Below, piece after piece: positions 37,580-49,828 of a DNA stretch of 64,000 bases (positions within the stretch are counted from its first letter, which is position 1; each line of letters opens with the position of its first letter). Location: NCBI GenBank assembly GCA_018389105.1, contig JACATO010000052.1, forward strand, positions 1,178,001 to 1,242,000, read 5' to 3'. The notes below the pieces were generated by a model, which was given only the letters and a program-made list of their open reading frames with translations, did no database searches and had not been told where the DNA came from. The position numbers and the translations under genes are program-made. Origin of the DNA: Nautilus pompilius. Lineage: Eukaryota > Mollusca > Cephalopoda > Nautilida > Nautilidae.

Positions 37580-37766
37580 AGTTGCTGCAGCACAGTAGTT
37601 CTTAATTAAAGGTACAGACGAGGCTATAATCGACGTCATCTGCTTCAACTCTTTGATCAAGATCAATCCATATGACATCAGTTATAGTCTCTACTACACG
37701 ACATCTGACGTCAATTATAGCCTCGTCTATACCTTTAATTAAGAATTACTGGCGCAGTAGCAACCA
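37580..37766. mobile_element. Foldback (MITE-like) element
   Basis: Two arms, 37595-37639 and 37706-37750, are reverse complements at 42 of 45 positions; the three mismatches are all transitions. Weaker complementarity extends outward another 15 bases or so (GTTGCT on the left, AGCAAC on the right). The loop is about 66 bp. A direct repeat also links GACATCAGTTATAGTCTC in the loop with GACGTCAATTATAGCCTC in the right arm. No coding capacity and no clear target duplication were seen. Confidence 0.75.
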
Positions 37767-40147
37767 GTTCAGGAGGCCTCCCCACTATTTAAAAATATTT
37801 AATTAAATATTGTGTTTACTACTTGTAAGTTTGTTTCTTTTTTTTTTTATTTTGCAATTATCAAAGAAATATTCTACTTCCTGAATCCACGCATGCGTCC
37901 GTCAAGTGGTGGGACTATCCGGGTAGAGCACCCGCCAGCGAGTGAAATAAATTATTAACCTGGAGAGTTCGTTGCTGCTACTGTTCACCTTTGCATTACA
38001 AACCACCTGCGGTGACTCTAAAGGCGGCTGGACGTGTCTTCTTCACACGGTTCCTTTTAATCTTTTTTAGAGCTTCACTCGACTTCCACGATATATATTC
38101 TGAGCTGGCGATCGTAACTAAAATCTGGTTTGGTAATTAACCTTCAGGAACTTTAAATATTCGCTATTTTTTTAGCTATTAAGGCGACGTGTCGGAATCG
38201 AACTTCTCCTCTTCAAGGAGCCCAAAAACTAACACATCAACGCGATAATCGATAAATAGTGATCGATTGCCGAGTTTAGTGCGGAAAACAGTAATAGCGC
38301 TACCAGCTGTACTAACTTTGGCCGTCTCTCGTATATCTGGCCAAGATGTACATATTTCAGCTGTGGTTGCGTGTATTCTGGACTTGTTTCGGTTCGCGGT
38401 CAGGCATGGACGTGAGAGCTCCATTGTATGGGCTGCTGGAAGGACAGAATTGATGTTTGTCGAAAAATGTCTACTAACGTCTGCCGGGTACCTGCACCGT
38501 CTAAAAGACATCGCCCGCCATACTGACTGACGTTCGGTGCTCATATGATGTCAAGGTGCGTGTGTGTGGGGGGGTAGCTCTACACGGCCAGAACAGGAAC
38601 CCGGACAAGTCCTGATCAACCATCGAAGCCGCCAACCGAGCCAAACCCCTCCGACGTGACAGGAGTGAAGGAAGCTGGTGCGTGTAGTGTATGTGGTGTG
38701 GGGGTCCTGACCGAACCCTGATTGATACACGGTCCCGGGGGGGGGGGGACGCAGGCTTTTCGTGCTACGACAAATGGCCAACTCGTGAACCACCAACGGA
38801 CAGAACTTCACTCTGCTGTTTTCCTCGATTTGTCCGTCCCCCCCCCCCGCCAACAATCGGGACACAAACTAACGTATTGTAGTAATAGCGGGTCTCCTGA
38901 TCACTATGACAACGGGCGCGGCACCGCATAATACTATAAAACCTGCGTAGACTTTATTAGTATTTTAATTTACATAATAATCCGAAAAAATATGAGACGG
39001 TTAATAATAAGAGGATCTTTTTTCTCGCCCAATTTAAAAAAAAAAAAAAAAAAAACTCCCGTGGGTCTCCTTCCCGGCGCACGAGAGCCTCCATTATCCG
39101 GTAATGCCGGCCGTTCAAAGTCAGCTCGCGCTAAGCGTGTCGGCGGGGAGAATTAATCACTTGTTTCAGGTTTATTCTTCCATTAAATCTGTCCGCGCTG
39201 TTCCAATATTGACTCTGGCAACAATCCCCGGCTTCTGTCCCTCTCCTTTTGTGCCGAACCATTGAGCGTTCGCGGGCCTTCCCGGCTTCCCCAGCCTTGG
39301 GGGGATCCCCCCCCCGCGACTGTGTCGATGTTCGCGCATGCGTTCGAGGAGCCGGTGTTCGGGCCGCCCTAGTTACCCGACTATTTAAGTTCCGGTCTTC
39401 TAACGTCCGGCCAAACGCCGCAACTACTCTCATCTATTTGTTCTCTCCTCCTCCAAAAGAAGCGTAAAAGCCGGTGGGGGGGGGGGGGGGAGAGGGGAGA
39501 AGAAGGGAAAAATTAGATCGAGAACGTGGAGCTGTTATTTTGATTTGGGATTTTTTTTAAAGTTTGTTTGTTGCTGTTTCAATTGTTGGCGGAATTCCTG
39601 AGGCCATTAGGGAGAAACGCGGCAACGGTAGCTGCGTGTGAGCGCGTCAGACGGCGCACCCGGTGTGTGTTGCCACGATGTTAGGAGGGCGCCAGGCTTC
39701 TCGTTTCCAGCCTATCTCGAGTCACATTAGTTTTCTTCCACATAGGCTGCCTCTGGATTAGAACAGATCTAATAAACAAATTAGCATAACTCAATCTGTA
39801 CAATGCGTGATGCGGCTTGGATTAGTTGTATAATTCATCAACAACAAATGATAAGGGGGAAGTATACAAGATAAATTGATTAATTATGGATCGGTCTGTA
39901 ATGGTATTAATTTATGCATACATTAATGTATTTATATATATATGATACATAGAAAATCTGGGGATAAAGTGAAAATTGCACATGATAGAATCGCATCTCA
40001 CGTGTAAAAATGAAATGCTCCATGGTACAGCCAGGTATGATATGCTGTAGTGTGGTTGGTTGTTATGCAAACAATCAGAAGGATCATAAAAGTATAGGAA
40101 TATCACTGTAGTGTGGTGAATCTGTGGAGAATACTTTAGCCCTCGGG
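37767..40147. other. CpG-rich DNA with G/C homopolymers, no gene recognised
   Basis: This contains long G or C runs (38738-38750, 38838-38848, 39300-39317 mixed, 39474-39491), an A-run near 39036-39055 and a CpG peak at 39241-39480 (23 CpGs by my count). A perfect 14-bp palindrome ATACATTAATGTAT lies at 39918-39931. Open frames on both strands at 38179-38544 and 39131-39467 have no recognisable domain. Confidence 0.45.
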
Positions 40148-40935
40148 ATGAAAATATCACTTGAAAAGTGTACAGAAATCAAAGTCTTGGCTACTGAAGG
40201 CCAACCCATACAGCGGGTCGCAGCCCGACTTCGTTTTAGTAGGAGCTGTATGCAAGACTTCTAAAGAGAATACGCAGAATTGGTACTGGTGAAAAAAGAC
40301 GGAGCCGAGAAAGAAGGAAGGACAACATTTAGGTTAACTAAGGGCTCATATTCTACATCATGAAAAGTTTTAATCAGCTGGTAAAGTGGGAAATCAGGGT
40401 TTACGTGGTAAAAACAGAGCTACAACTGCTCATGAAGACTTTACACTGCACCGTGGTTTCCATCCTGCGTGATGGCGTCCAGGCATAGCCAGTTCCCACA
40501 TCTCAGCTGGACAGGCGCAAAGGGGCCGCTAAGATTTCCCGACCAAGTTTGGCTAGGATCTGACAGAATTGCCGCTGTCCGGGAAATTCCACGTCTCGTC
40601 AAAAGACGGGCCGAAATGGGGCCAAGCAAGCGGAACAGGAAGTAGACGACTGAGCAGTGGCGGACTGTCCTCATCACTGACGACGACAAGTCTGTTTAGC
40701 AACAGGAAGGGGGTTTGTGCAAAGGAGGGCGGCTGATATTTTGTTGTTCCTACTGCAGACAGGGAGACGAGAGGATCAATGTCTGGGACTGCATTTGTAA
40801 GGATGAGGGTCGGACACCTGAAGAGAGTCGGGATAATTGAGAAAAAATCTAAGCGACAAAATATGTCGCAGCTAATATTAATTACAGAGATTTTGGTTAC
40901 TTTCTTTTTCAGCTTCAGTGCGACACATTTATTTA
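40148..40935 (+). pseudogene. Tc1-like transposase relic
   Basis: From an ATG at 40148 the translation reads MKISLEKCTEIKVLATEGQ and then PIQRVAARLRFSRSCMQD. This is the N-terminal helix-turn-helix of Tc1-like transposases ('..r.rIv.L...G.s.r.IA..l..S...V'). Stops and frame changes follow. At about 40645-40695 it reads TTEQWRTVLITDDDKS, the counterpart of 'W..V.wSDES' with the first catalytic Asp. At about 40780-40935 it reads INVWDCICKDEG, ATKYVAANI and a degraded FLFQLQCDTF, where the second Asp block should be. The final Glu region is absent or unrecognisable. Terminal repeats were not found. It is inactive and of a different lineage from the Tc1 at 30476. Confidence 0.72.
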
Positions 40936-41241
40936 TGTTTTGGGATGATGAATTAGTATTTGATAAGCAGTAAAATCGCGTTTCACGTCTTGTTGTTGTT
41001 GTTGTTGTTTTTAATAGGTTAAGTGGTTCTCATTCGTTTCGCTTCAGTACTCAATGAGGCCCCACTCTTCCGCACGGGTCCCGTGATCCAGACAACTCTG
41101 TCTGTACCCTCTTTGTCTTTATTTGTGCCTGGCGAGCACAGTATCTGACAGTAATTCCGTATCAAAATCAACTTGAAGAATGTAAAATAAAATTTAAAAA
41201 ACGCGTTTCTAATGCCACACAACAACAACAACAACAACAAC

Positions 41242-41292
<51 letters not shown>

Positions 41293-43247
41293 CATGAAGA
41301 GCACAGAAGATAATCTGACTTGTCGACCTCCTCGAACAGGGAACATTCAAATCCTTTGCATTTTAAGTGGATGCGGAGCGGTATAAAAGCGAATTTCCTC
41401 TTTCTTTATTTCCCGACATGTTTAAACATTAGTTCAGGATATTATTCTGAAGAGGAATATAGCTCGGTTTGTGCCAATTACGGAACATTTCGATTACGTC
41501 CCCTCCGTAAACAGACAGGACAATAAGAAAGTCGCCCAGTTTGTATTATTGTTGGGAGTAGATTTTTAATTAGTATACCTCGTGCCGTCAAACAACCCGT
41601 TAAAACTCTTTAGTTTTAAAAAAAACAAACAATAAAGATGTTATTAAACTTCTCTCTCTCTCTCTCTCTTAAAGTCATTCTTATCTGGCATTTCCCCCAG
41701 AATTCATTGCGCACAGCCTGTTGTCCGGCTCTTTAACAGTCGGCTATGGAGAGGGGTGTTCTACAAACTACACGAGTTCGCTATCGTAAGTTTCAAACAG
41801 TTGATTACATTAAACGCGGCCGTCCTCAGAGAGCCCGCGGGCTGTAGAGGTGCAGAACCAGATAGCCCGGAGAGAGGCGAATGACGACTGGCTACATTCG
41901 AATTAGCAACAGATAAAAACAGAAAAGGCAATTTTAAAGTCAGAGGCAAAGAACTGATCCATTCCCGTCGGAGACCTGTTAACCAGCTCGCCGAGAGGCC
42001 ACTTCATCCCGAAGCGATCAGCGATGCTGACGGAGAGCTAGAGAGACTGTGGGCGCGTTGATCCTCAATGCACCGATCGGATCCGACCGTCAGTGAGCTG
42101 CTGCCGCGAGCGCGCGGTTTGACTCCCCGACGGATCATTTGGCAATGGCCAGCGAGGCGTACGTATTTTCTTTCTCTCGCCTTCCGCTGCACTAAGCCAT
42201 CCCACGTGAGTTTCCTTCTACTGTACTTCTAAACAGGGCTTTTTCATGGTGCACTTTCGCGCTAACCCTGCCTGGCTCGCGCCATGGGCGAAGGTGACAG
42301 ACAGGTTTACTTTGTGCGCGCTGCACTCGGAAGGATTTTTCTGCTGTTGGGAGAGAACAGGCGAGCAGAGACGGGTCCCCCCCCAACCACGCCCCCTGTC
42401 GGTCGGTGCAGCCAGCTCGCCGCTGTCGTCCCGAACCAAGCAGTGAGACAGACAGACAGATACTCGGCGGATTTCTGCGTCACAGCCGAACAGCGGCCGG
42501 TGTCGTCCCTTTCTCTGAGACTGAGGAATAGCAGCAGCGAAAACTGCGCTTACAGAACCGGAGATGACCCCCCCCCCCAAACTCACCCACCGTGGAAGCA
42601 CCGGTTCATTTAGTTAGCCGGGACAACTTCAAAGACAGTTTTCTGATTTACCGCTACCGATGGCTGACTGGTCGTGTACAATCGGACGAAATGGGGCCGC
42701 CCCGAGTGATTGAGAACAGATCTGATTAATGTTTGCAAATCTCGTTTGCCATTTGTAACTGGTTTTTCTGTTGTTGGCAAGAGGAAATTTGGAGTAAATG
42801 GGTCGTATACGAATGATTTCTTTAAAGGTAGAGAATAAGATCGGTTGGCTCAACAGGTGACGGAGTGCGGCTTCAGGTGGACGAGTCTGGGAGGAGGGGT
42901 TTTAATGCACAGACAGTTAGTCTCCATTCGGGGCAAGAGGTGCACTACCGTATTTTGATCGCGTAGATGAATATTTACGTTGTGTTGCTGCCCTAGTAAG
43001 ACGAGGCAACCCAGTGGAGTAGGTGCTGATTAACGAAACCAGAGCAGCGCTCTCTTCACGTGCTGTGTGTGGCAGGCTCCATAAAACATCTACGACACAA
43101 TTATGACTTGCAATTGAAAAAGAACTATGCAAGTTTCAGCAGAATTTAAAGAATTATTTTCCATTGTTTGTTTTTTTAAATAACTCGAGTAAAACATTAT
43201 GCAATACAACAGCGTTATTTACAGCGTACAGTACTTTGACAATACAA
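40936..43247. other. CpG-rich DNA with microsatellites, no gene recognised
   Basis: This includes (TTG)n near 40991-41009, a compound (AAC)n(AAT)n array at 41219-41291 and (TC)n near 41650-41669. The GC-rich part at 42000-42620 has several overlapping frames but no domain. It could be regulatory or an untranslated first exon, with nothing decisive. Confidence 0.45.
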
Positions 43248-43838
43248 CCCACGACAGTGTGGCTTTACTGTCTACAACAGTGTAATTCTACACTCCACGA
43301 CAGTGTGGCTTTACTGTCTACAACAGTGTAATTCTACACTCTACGACAGTGTGGCTTTACTGTCTACAACAGTGTAATTCTACACTCCACGACAGTGTGG
43401 CTTTACTGTCTACAACAGTGTAATTCTACACTCCACGACAGTGTGGCTTTACTGTCTACAACAGTGTAATTCTACACTCCACGACAGTGTGGCTTTACTG
43501 TCTACAACAGTGTAATTCTACACTCCACGACAGTGTGGCTTTACTGTCTACAACAGTATAATTATACACTCTACGACAGTGTGGCTTTACTGTCTACAAC
43601 AGTGTAATTCTACACTCCACGACAGTGTGGCTTTACTGTCTACAACAGTGTAACTCTACACTCCACGACAGTGTGGCTTTACTGTCTACAACAGTGTAAT
43701 TCTACACTCTACGACAGTGTGGCTTTACTGTCTACAACAGTGTAATTCTACACTCCACGACAGTGTGGCTTTACTGTCTACAACAGTGTAATTCTACACT
43801 CCACGATAGTGTTGCTTTACACTCTATGACAGTGTAAT
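43248..43838. repeat. 46-bp satellite array, about 13 copies
   Basis: The phrase GGCTTTACTGTCTACAACAG recurs every 46 bp from 43261 to 43767 (12 starts), with a degenerate thirteenth unit after 43813. Each unit is itself two 23-bp halves: ACACTCCACGACAGTGTGGC-type and ACTGTCTACAACAGTGTAAT-type. It also contains a short hairpin (AGTGTA-ATTC-TACACT). Units differ mainly by CTCC/CTCT variants. There are no unique spacers, so this is not a CRISPR array. Confidence 0.95.
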
Positions 43839-46124
43839 CAACGTTCACGAAACAACATGTGTAAAATGTAAAATGAATTTTTTTTTTTTTTTTACATTAG
43901 CTGTGGAGGAGAAGTGTACGCAGGCTGTATTCTATCACTGGACAAAAATTTCATCTGAACTTCATCGTTAATGACTAACTTTAAGAGCCACACGACCATT
44001 TTTATTTGATATGTTTTTACATCAAATATGAAAGATGGTTAAAAATGGTCTTTTGGTTTATTACATCAATCATTGACGGTCAGATTAAGATGATGACCTT
44101 TCCTCTTGCGCAGATGCTGCAAATGTGGATTTTGGTGTAATTAATGCTGGCTAATAAATACATTTCTTTATGAGACTTGTTTGATGATTACATCGTAAGA
44201 CGAAAGGTTTATCATATGAGAGGTAAGGAGGAGATTATTAGGTTCTCTCCGTTTATGGAAGAAGGCACCAAATAGCCTCCAACAGCCGGCTTTCTCTACC
44301 CTCTCTCGTTCTCATGTTCTAGGAGCTCGGTTTCTGCACAGTTCGTTTTGTCTTCTGCGATGCTTCCAAGGATTACAGATTACGGTTTAACAAAACAGCG
44401 GATAATGCGATTTAATCAGTTGAAGTCCGACCACAACCGGCTGACGATGAGGCCTGCGGCTCTGCGGTCATTGATTGGTGTCTAGGATGCAGGCTGGCAA
44501 CAAAACAAAACCAAAAAAGCCAAAGGGAGAAGAGATGGCCGCATCTTCGAGGAAAGATGTCACTGGGAAAACTCAGAACACGGGTCCACGAGCAGCGTCG
44601 AGCTAATGGGTGGAGAGCTAGAATAATCTCGACCACCCGGAAAGGAGGGGGAAAACAAGAAATAGAAGTGGTGGGTGAGAGGGATGTAACAGAACCTTTG
44701 GCCACGGCGACGTCCGATAAATATTGGTTCGGGCAGACAAGGCAATCGATCGCCCCGCTATACCAAGCAGGTCCACTGGGCTAGCTAATGAAAAACAAAT
44801 GACTTCCGAGAGAAAAGCCCTGCCGGTTTCCACCATTCATTTCCTATTGACGCAGATCAACATTCCAGTCCACAAAGATAGGGCCTACGTTGCTCTGTAG
44901 GCGTTCATGCGTATGTGGAAAAGAAGACTGACCGTCCACGTAGCGAATAAATTGTCATGGAAGAAAAATAGTTTCCCCGGAGCCGTGGTTTCGTGGATTA
45001 TCATTAGCATCTTGCATGAAACTCGTCATCTAGTCAGCAGGAAATCGTCAGAGTTTGGCTTATAAGCGAAAGATGGGGGGGGTAAAATGGCGGAACTATA
45101 AGCCTCAGACCCGAACGTCTGTGAATAGCCGTCTTCTAGGTTCCGGTTTGCTGATAGTCGAAGCCAAGTACAAGAAGAAACAAATGAATCGGGGCACAAA
45201 TAATGACAAAGAGTGAACAACATGAACAGGGCATCTCGAGTAGCTGCCCTACTTCAAAAGATGTCACGATGGCATCAAGCTTAGAAAACGAAATCCGTTT
45301 ATTACGATTTACCGTCGTCAACTTAGAGAAAAAGATTCCTGCAGTGAAAAGCCAGCAGAGCTACATTTGAATTCAGATACCAACAGACACGAAGATGCAA
45401 AATACACCAGCAGACAGACCAACCGACGCTTTGTCAGCGACCGACTGCGTTTGACGAGACTTATCTTGCGCACGTGCGATGCCTTGGTGACAACAGGGGA
45501 CGACAGTAGTTGGAGGAACCGCCATCGATCTTGGAAGTCAGCACCGGATGCCAAATATCAGTCTGCGACGGGCGTAAAGTCCATGTACGCATTAATATTT
45601 TCTAGAATTTAGTAAATTAATTGAAGCTGGAAAGTTTTTTGCTCTTTTTTTTATTGTAGTTGCAAATCCACTGAATACGGATGCAGAACGTTCAAAAACT
45701 TAAAGGATTGGTTGGTGTGCGTATGCACGCGCGCGCTCGTGTGTGTTGGGTGGGGGGGGAGGATAGTTGACGTATACTTCCGTTTAGGGAGAGACACTGG
45801 TGATGTTTCATGCTGTCATATCCTCGAGACAAAAGCCGTACGATCCGTATTTTAAAGTCTGGGTTCAGACATGTTTGGTTCGGTAATTCTTAAATGATGG
45901 AGAAGTGTTATAAACAATGGAAAGCCTCTAACCCCGTGATTACATGATCCCGTTAGCCGGGGAAGAGGCAGATGGACGGTGTAACTGAGTGGGTACCAGG
46001 CAGCTTAGCTTCTGAAGCCATTATTATCTGCGAGGAGTTCCAAACAGGAAGAGCTTGTAAAACTACATTCGTTCGAGAAGGAAGTCGACTGGGAAGTTAC
46101 GAAAGACCGAAATAATAACTACAT
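43839..46124. other. CpG-replete DNA, no gene recognised
   Basis: A cruciform-capable inverted repeat lies at 43994-44050 (outer arms GACCATTTTTA/TAAAAATGGTC, inner arms TATTTGAT/ATCAAATA). Open frames at 44412-44836 and 45318-45612 overlap on both strands without recognisable domains. Confidence 0.4.
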
Positions 46125-46370
46125 ATCTCTCTCGTCTCTCTCTCTCTCTCATCCTCTCTTCTCTTCATCTCTCTCTCTCCCCATCTCTCTCTCTCTTCAT
46201 CACTCTCTCCATCTCTCTCTCTCTCATCTCCATCTCTCTCTCTCTTCATCACTGCTCTCCATCTCTCTCCTCTCCATCTCTCTCTCTCTTCAATCACTCT
46301 CTCCATCTCTCTCTCTCTTTCATCTCTCTCCATCACTCTCTCTCATCTCTCTCTATCCTCTCTCTCTCTA
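46125..46370. repeat. CT-rich minisatellite
   Basis: About 245 bp of pure pyrimidine-rich sequence built of variants of CCATCTCTCTCTCTCTTCATCACTCT. The frames it opens are low complexity and not genes. Confidence 0.9.
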
Positions 46371-49300
46371 TGGGTTCTAGCGAAAATTAGCGTTTTTGTT
46401 TTTGTTTTCTTAAACATGAGATTTCTTCAATTTCGCGTCTGAAATAGAAATAATCACAAGCTTTGCCTGACTACTGCTCAACGCAGGCCGACCGACCGCC
46501 CTAGGTTGCTTTGATTCCAAAAGTTGTTTTTTTTTTAAAATAAATAAACAAACACCTTCTACTCGGACAGGGCGATTTACTACATGTCCAGCACATGGGT
46601 TCTTCGTCGGGGCGACCAATCTCAACCGAGCGTGTCCCCGGGTGACGGATTGGGGAACGGCCTCCAGATATGGGGGTTAACTGCGAAATAAGCTGCTCCC
46701 AGTCGAATAAACAGTCATGGACCGAACTGGCGTTGGTTCTATCAGGACGGCTAAAATGCCTAAGTGTCCCATGACGGAGCCAGCAGGCGGGCAAGGGCCG
46801 CCTTAAAAGCCCTGCCCCGGGGTGGGATCCTCGGAGAAACACCCCCGCCTGTGCTCCCAGGGTAAGACGAATGAGCCAGGAGCTAAGGGCGGGGTAACTC
46901 TACAGAAAACCTAGAGAGCTGAAGTCAGAGGTACTGGGGCCAGTGTGCGCTCTCTTAGCAAACCACAGTTCCATGCACCTTACGCCAATGACGAACGCTA
47001 AGAAGAAGAACACCTACCATTCCCCATAAAACATTTCTAAATTATACTATTTTCAGTCAGCAAAGACGAACCAGCGGACGGCATTATGGGTACCACTTTA
47101 CGACAGTAAGTTTTGGCCTGAACCGTCTACAATCAACCGACTCTTAGGGCTCCGAATTTAAAAAAACGATGTTGACTATTTGTGAGACCAGTCGGTGAAT
47201 CCATTCTGCTCCCAGCCCTGACCGCATATTTGATTAGAATAACGCCAAAATAATGGCCGCACGAATTACACCCATAGCTGCACTTGTTCGACGTCACGTG
47301 CTTTCCGCTTTCTAGCTAAGTTGTTTTTGTTTTTTTTTTTAATATTGAGACGAACTCGAAATATTCGTTTAAATTTGAATATTTTTCGTGTGATTTTCTG
47401 TTTGTTTGTTTTTAATCGCTGGTTCATATTTTCGTTGTTGTTGTTGTTAAAATCTTAAAAACAAAAAACGCATCTGGCTAGGAGAACGTCAAGCGGACGC
47501 CATCATAGAGAAGCGCGAGCTGCCGTAGGTGCTGACCGGGGACTATCAGCGCGCTCGTGACTGACTCACAGTGGTCGTCGGTACGTTTGAATCATTCGTT
47601 GCTCCATAAAAGCAGGAAGTCACCAAATATCCGTCCGTCTCTTTCTTTTTTATGATTATTATTTTAAGGTTCGCCTTTTAGTTTTCCGTGTTTTTAAATG
47701 CAAACAAAAGAGAGAGAGAGAGAGAGAGTCGAAGGATGCGCTCTCTGGCGGGAAATCGTAACACTATGCTTGTGTCAATCAGGATTGTCTTCCCTGGTAG
47801 ACAATGCTGTACGGAGGCGGGAGGGGACCGACAAGACGCAGGCCTCACAATCTGTTTACTCGCGGTCACGATGAGGCCATCGCGCCAAACGATAATGTTG
47901 AACAACAGCGGTAAACAGTTTTCCGGAGGCGCTGAGATGCAGATGAAGTCGTAGGAATGATAAAACTTCTCTCGCAGACGCTAGTCTGCTGGCGACCTTT
48001 GACACCAGAACACTTACCATGGCTTCCTTTCCGCGAAGAGGCCGTTTCTGCGGAAAAGGAACTCGGTCTGCGCGTCCTCCTTCCAATGCCCGATAAGCTG
48101 AACTGCGGCGATAGCAAACCTATACTTCCGGCGGAAGTTGTAGCACCGAGCCATTAAAACCAAGCGTGTGCTGTCATACTTTTGGGGCCTGCTAGTCAGG
48201 AATAGCAGATAATAGGGGACAGTGATTGTCTGACTCTAGACTAGTGATATCAGAACTGGCGTGGACACCTGCGCCGTCTCGCACAACTATGGCGCAAAAC
48301 CGAACGCCAACCATCGCTACGCAGAGGTACAGAAGAACCGAGTTATGTGCGATATCCATGTGCGAAAAATATGATTGAAATTCTAATGATGTGGGTAAAC
48401 TGTTCTAAAAACACCGCTTCCACTCGTGGAGAGAATCGAGTCTCTCTCTAGTGACAGACTTCATCGCTTTTATGTGTATGTGCAGCTAGCTGAGACGGGC
48501 GCCATTGTGGTCCAGTTAGAGTTATCGTCCATTAATAACAGCCCGGCTAATTATACAGGGCTTCTATTTTTTGTAAAAAGAAATATGGTAAATCTTCTTT
48601 TAATTATAATTCTTCTGTCTAATTATCTCAAGGATGGCCGTCTCTTCCCTCCCCGACTCAAAGGCGGATATATTTCTAACTCCGCTGTCCTGTCATCGTT
48701 ACCGATTCGGGCCGACATTTTCCAGCCGGCTAATGCGGTTTTTGACAACAAACAGACAGACAGACGACGACAGCGGATCCCGATGTGCGGGGTGGGAGGG
48801 GGGGGGACACACCACAGTGTTAGAAACCTTCGCAGTAGCGGTCGTCCACGGGGTCCCCCCACCGTCTCCAGGAGTAACCCGATATGGAGGAAGGCAGTCA
48901 CGTGACGCTTGCTCGCGCCATCACGTTTCCAGGGACGAGCTTCTCAGGAAAGCTCACTAGAAACGCTAACTGAAAACAGATGGTTCCCAGCCGCTTGTAA
49001 ACACATGCCCGCCAGAAATTAGTTCGTCTATAGATAAACATCAGCACTAGGACAGCGCCTTTTGCATGTAAGAATGTGGGAAATCTAATACATGCATCCG
49101 TCTACATACATCCGCGAGAAGGGATCAGTCGGACGCACATCTGTGGACGAGTTGGTGCTCGCGCGTCGCCTGGGTAACCAACCTGTCAGCGGTTTTGAGC
49201 GATTGGTGTCAGAACAAATCTGTCTATTAACTCACACTGACACTCGTGTCTGGGGATACATTACCACTTCTATCCGTGTCAGTTGTTTCTTTTTATTTTT

Positions 49301-49374
49301 AAAATGGAAACGAATGTAAAGAGGAAATGAGAAGAAGAAAACTTATTGCAAAGATACGAAAATCGTTACACACA
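46371..49374. other. CpG-replete DNA with an unclassified GC-rich block
   Basis: The block at about 46620-47000 is GC-rich and contains strings such as CCCATGACGGAG, GGGTGGGATCCTCGGAG and GGGTAACTCTA. It has the look of a non-LTR retrotransposon 5' region, but I cannot confirm that. A (AG)10 tract lies at 47708-47728 and a G-run near 48797-48806. Other frames, including 48426-48905, have no domain. Confidence 0.4.
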
Positions 49375-49828
49375 TTCTCTCTGTACTGGCGTCATCTCTC
49401 TCTCTCCCTCTCTCTGTACTGGCGTCATCTCTCTCTCTCTCCTCTCCTCTGTGGCGTCATCCCTGGCGTCTGGTCATCTCCTCTCCCTCCCTCTCTCTGT
49501 CACCTCTCTCTGTACTGGCGTCATCTCTCTCTCTCTCTCTCTCTCTCCTCTCTCTCGTCTGTACTGGCGTCATCTCTCTCTCTCTCCCTCTCTCTGTACT
49601 GGCGTCATCTCTCTCTCCTCCTCTCTCTGTACTGGCGTCATCTCTCTCTCTCTCTCTCTGTACTGGCGTCATCTCTCTCTCTCTCTCCTCTCTCTGTACT
49701 GGCGTCATCTTTCTCTCCCTCTCTCTGTACTGGCGTCATCTCTCTCTCTCTCTCTCTCTCTCCTCTGTACTGGCGTCATCTCTCTCTTCCTCTCTCTGTA
49801 CTGTCGTCATATATATATATATATATAT
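49375..49828. repeat. TGTACTGGCGTCAT minisatellite with variable CT tracts
   Basis: About ten or eleven copies of TGTACTGGCGTCAT are separated by CT dinucleotide tracts of varying length, giving units of about 25-45 bp. A divergent copy lies near 49450-49475. The array ends in (AT)10 at 49808-49828. Long open frames across it are low complexity. Confidence 0.92.

Noticed and set aside
38179-38544. 121-codon minus-strand frame and its plus-strand shadow
   Set aside because: No motif, no family resemblance and both strands equally open.
43248-43838. CRISPR array
   Set aside because: The repeated unit has no unique spacers and the genome is animal; it is a satellite.
48426-48905. 159-codon frame
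   Set aside because: Crosses a G-run and unrelated mixed sequence; no domain and no splice signals.
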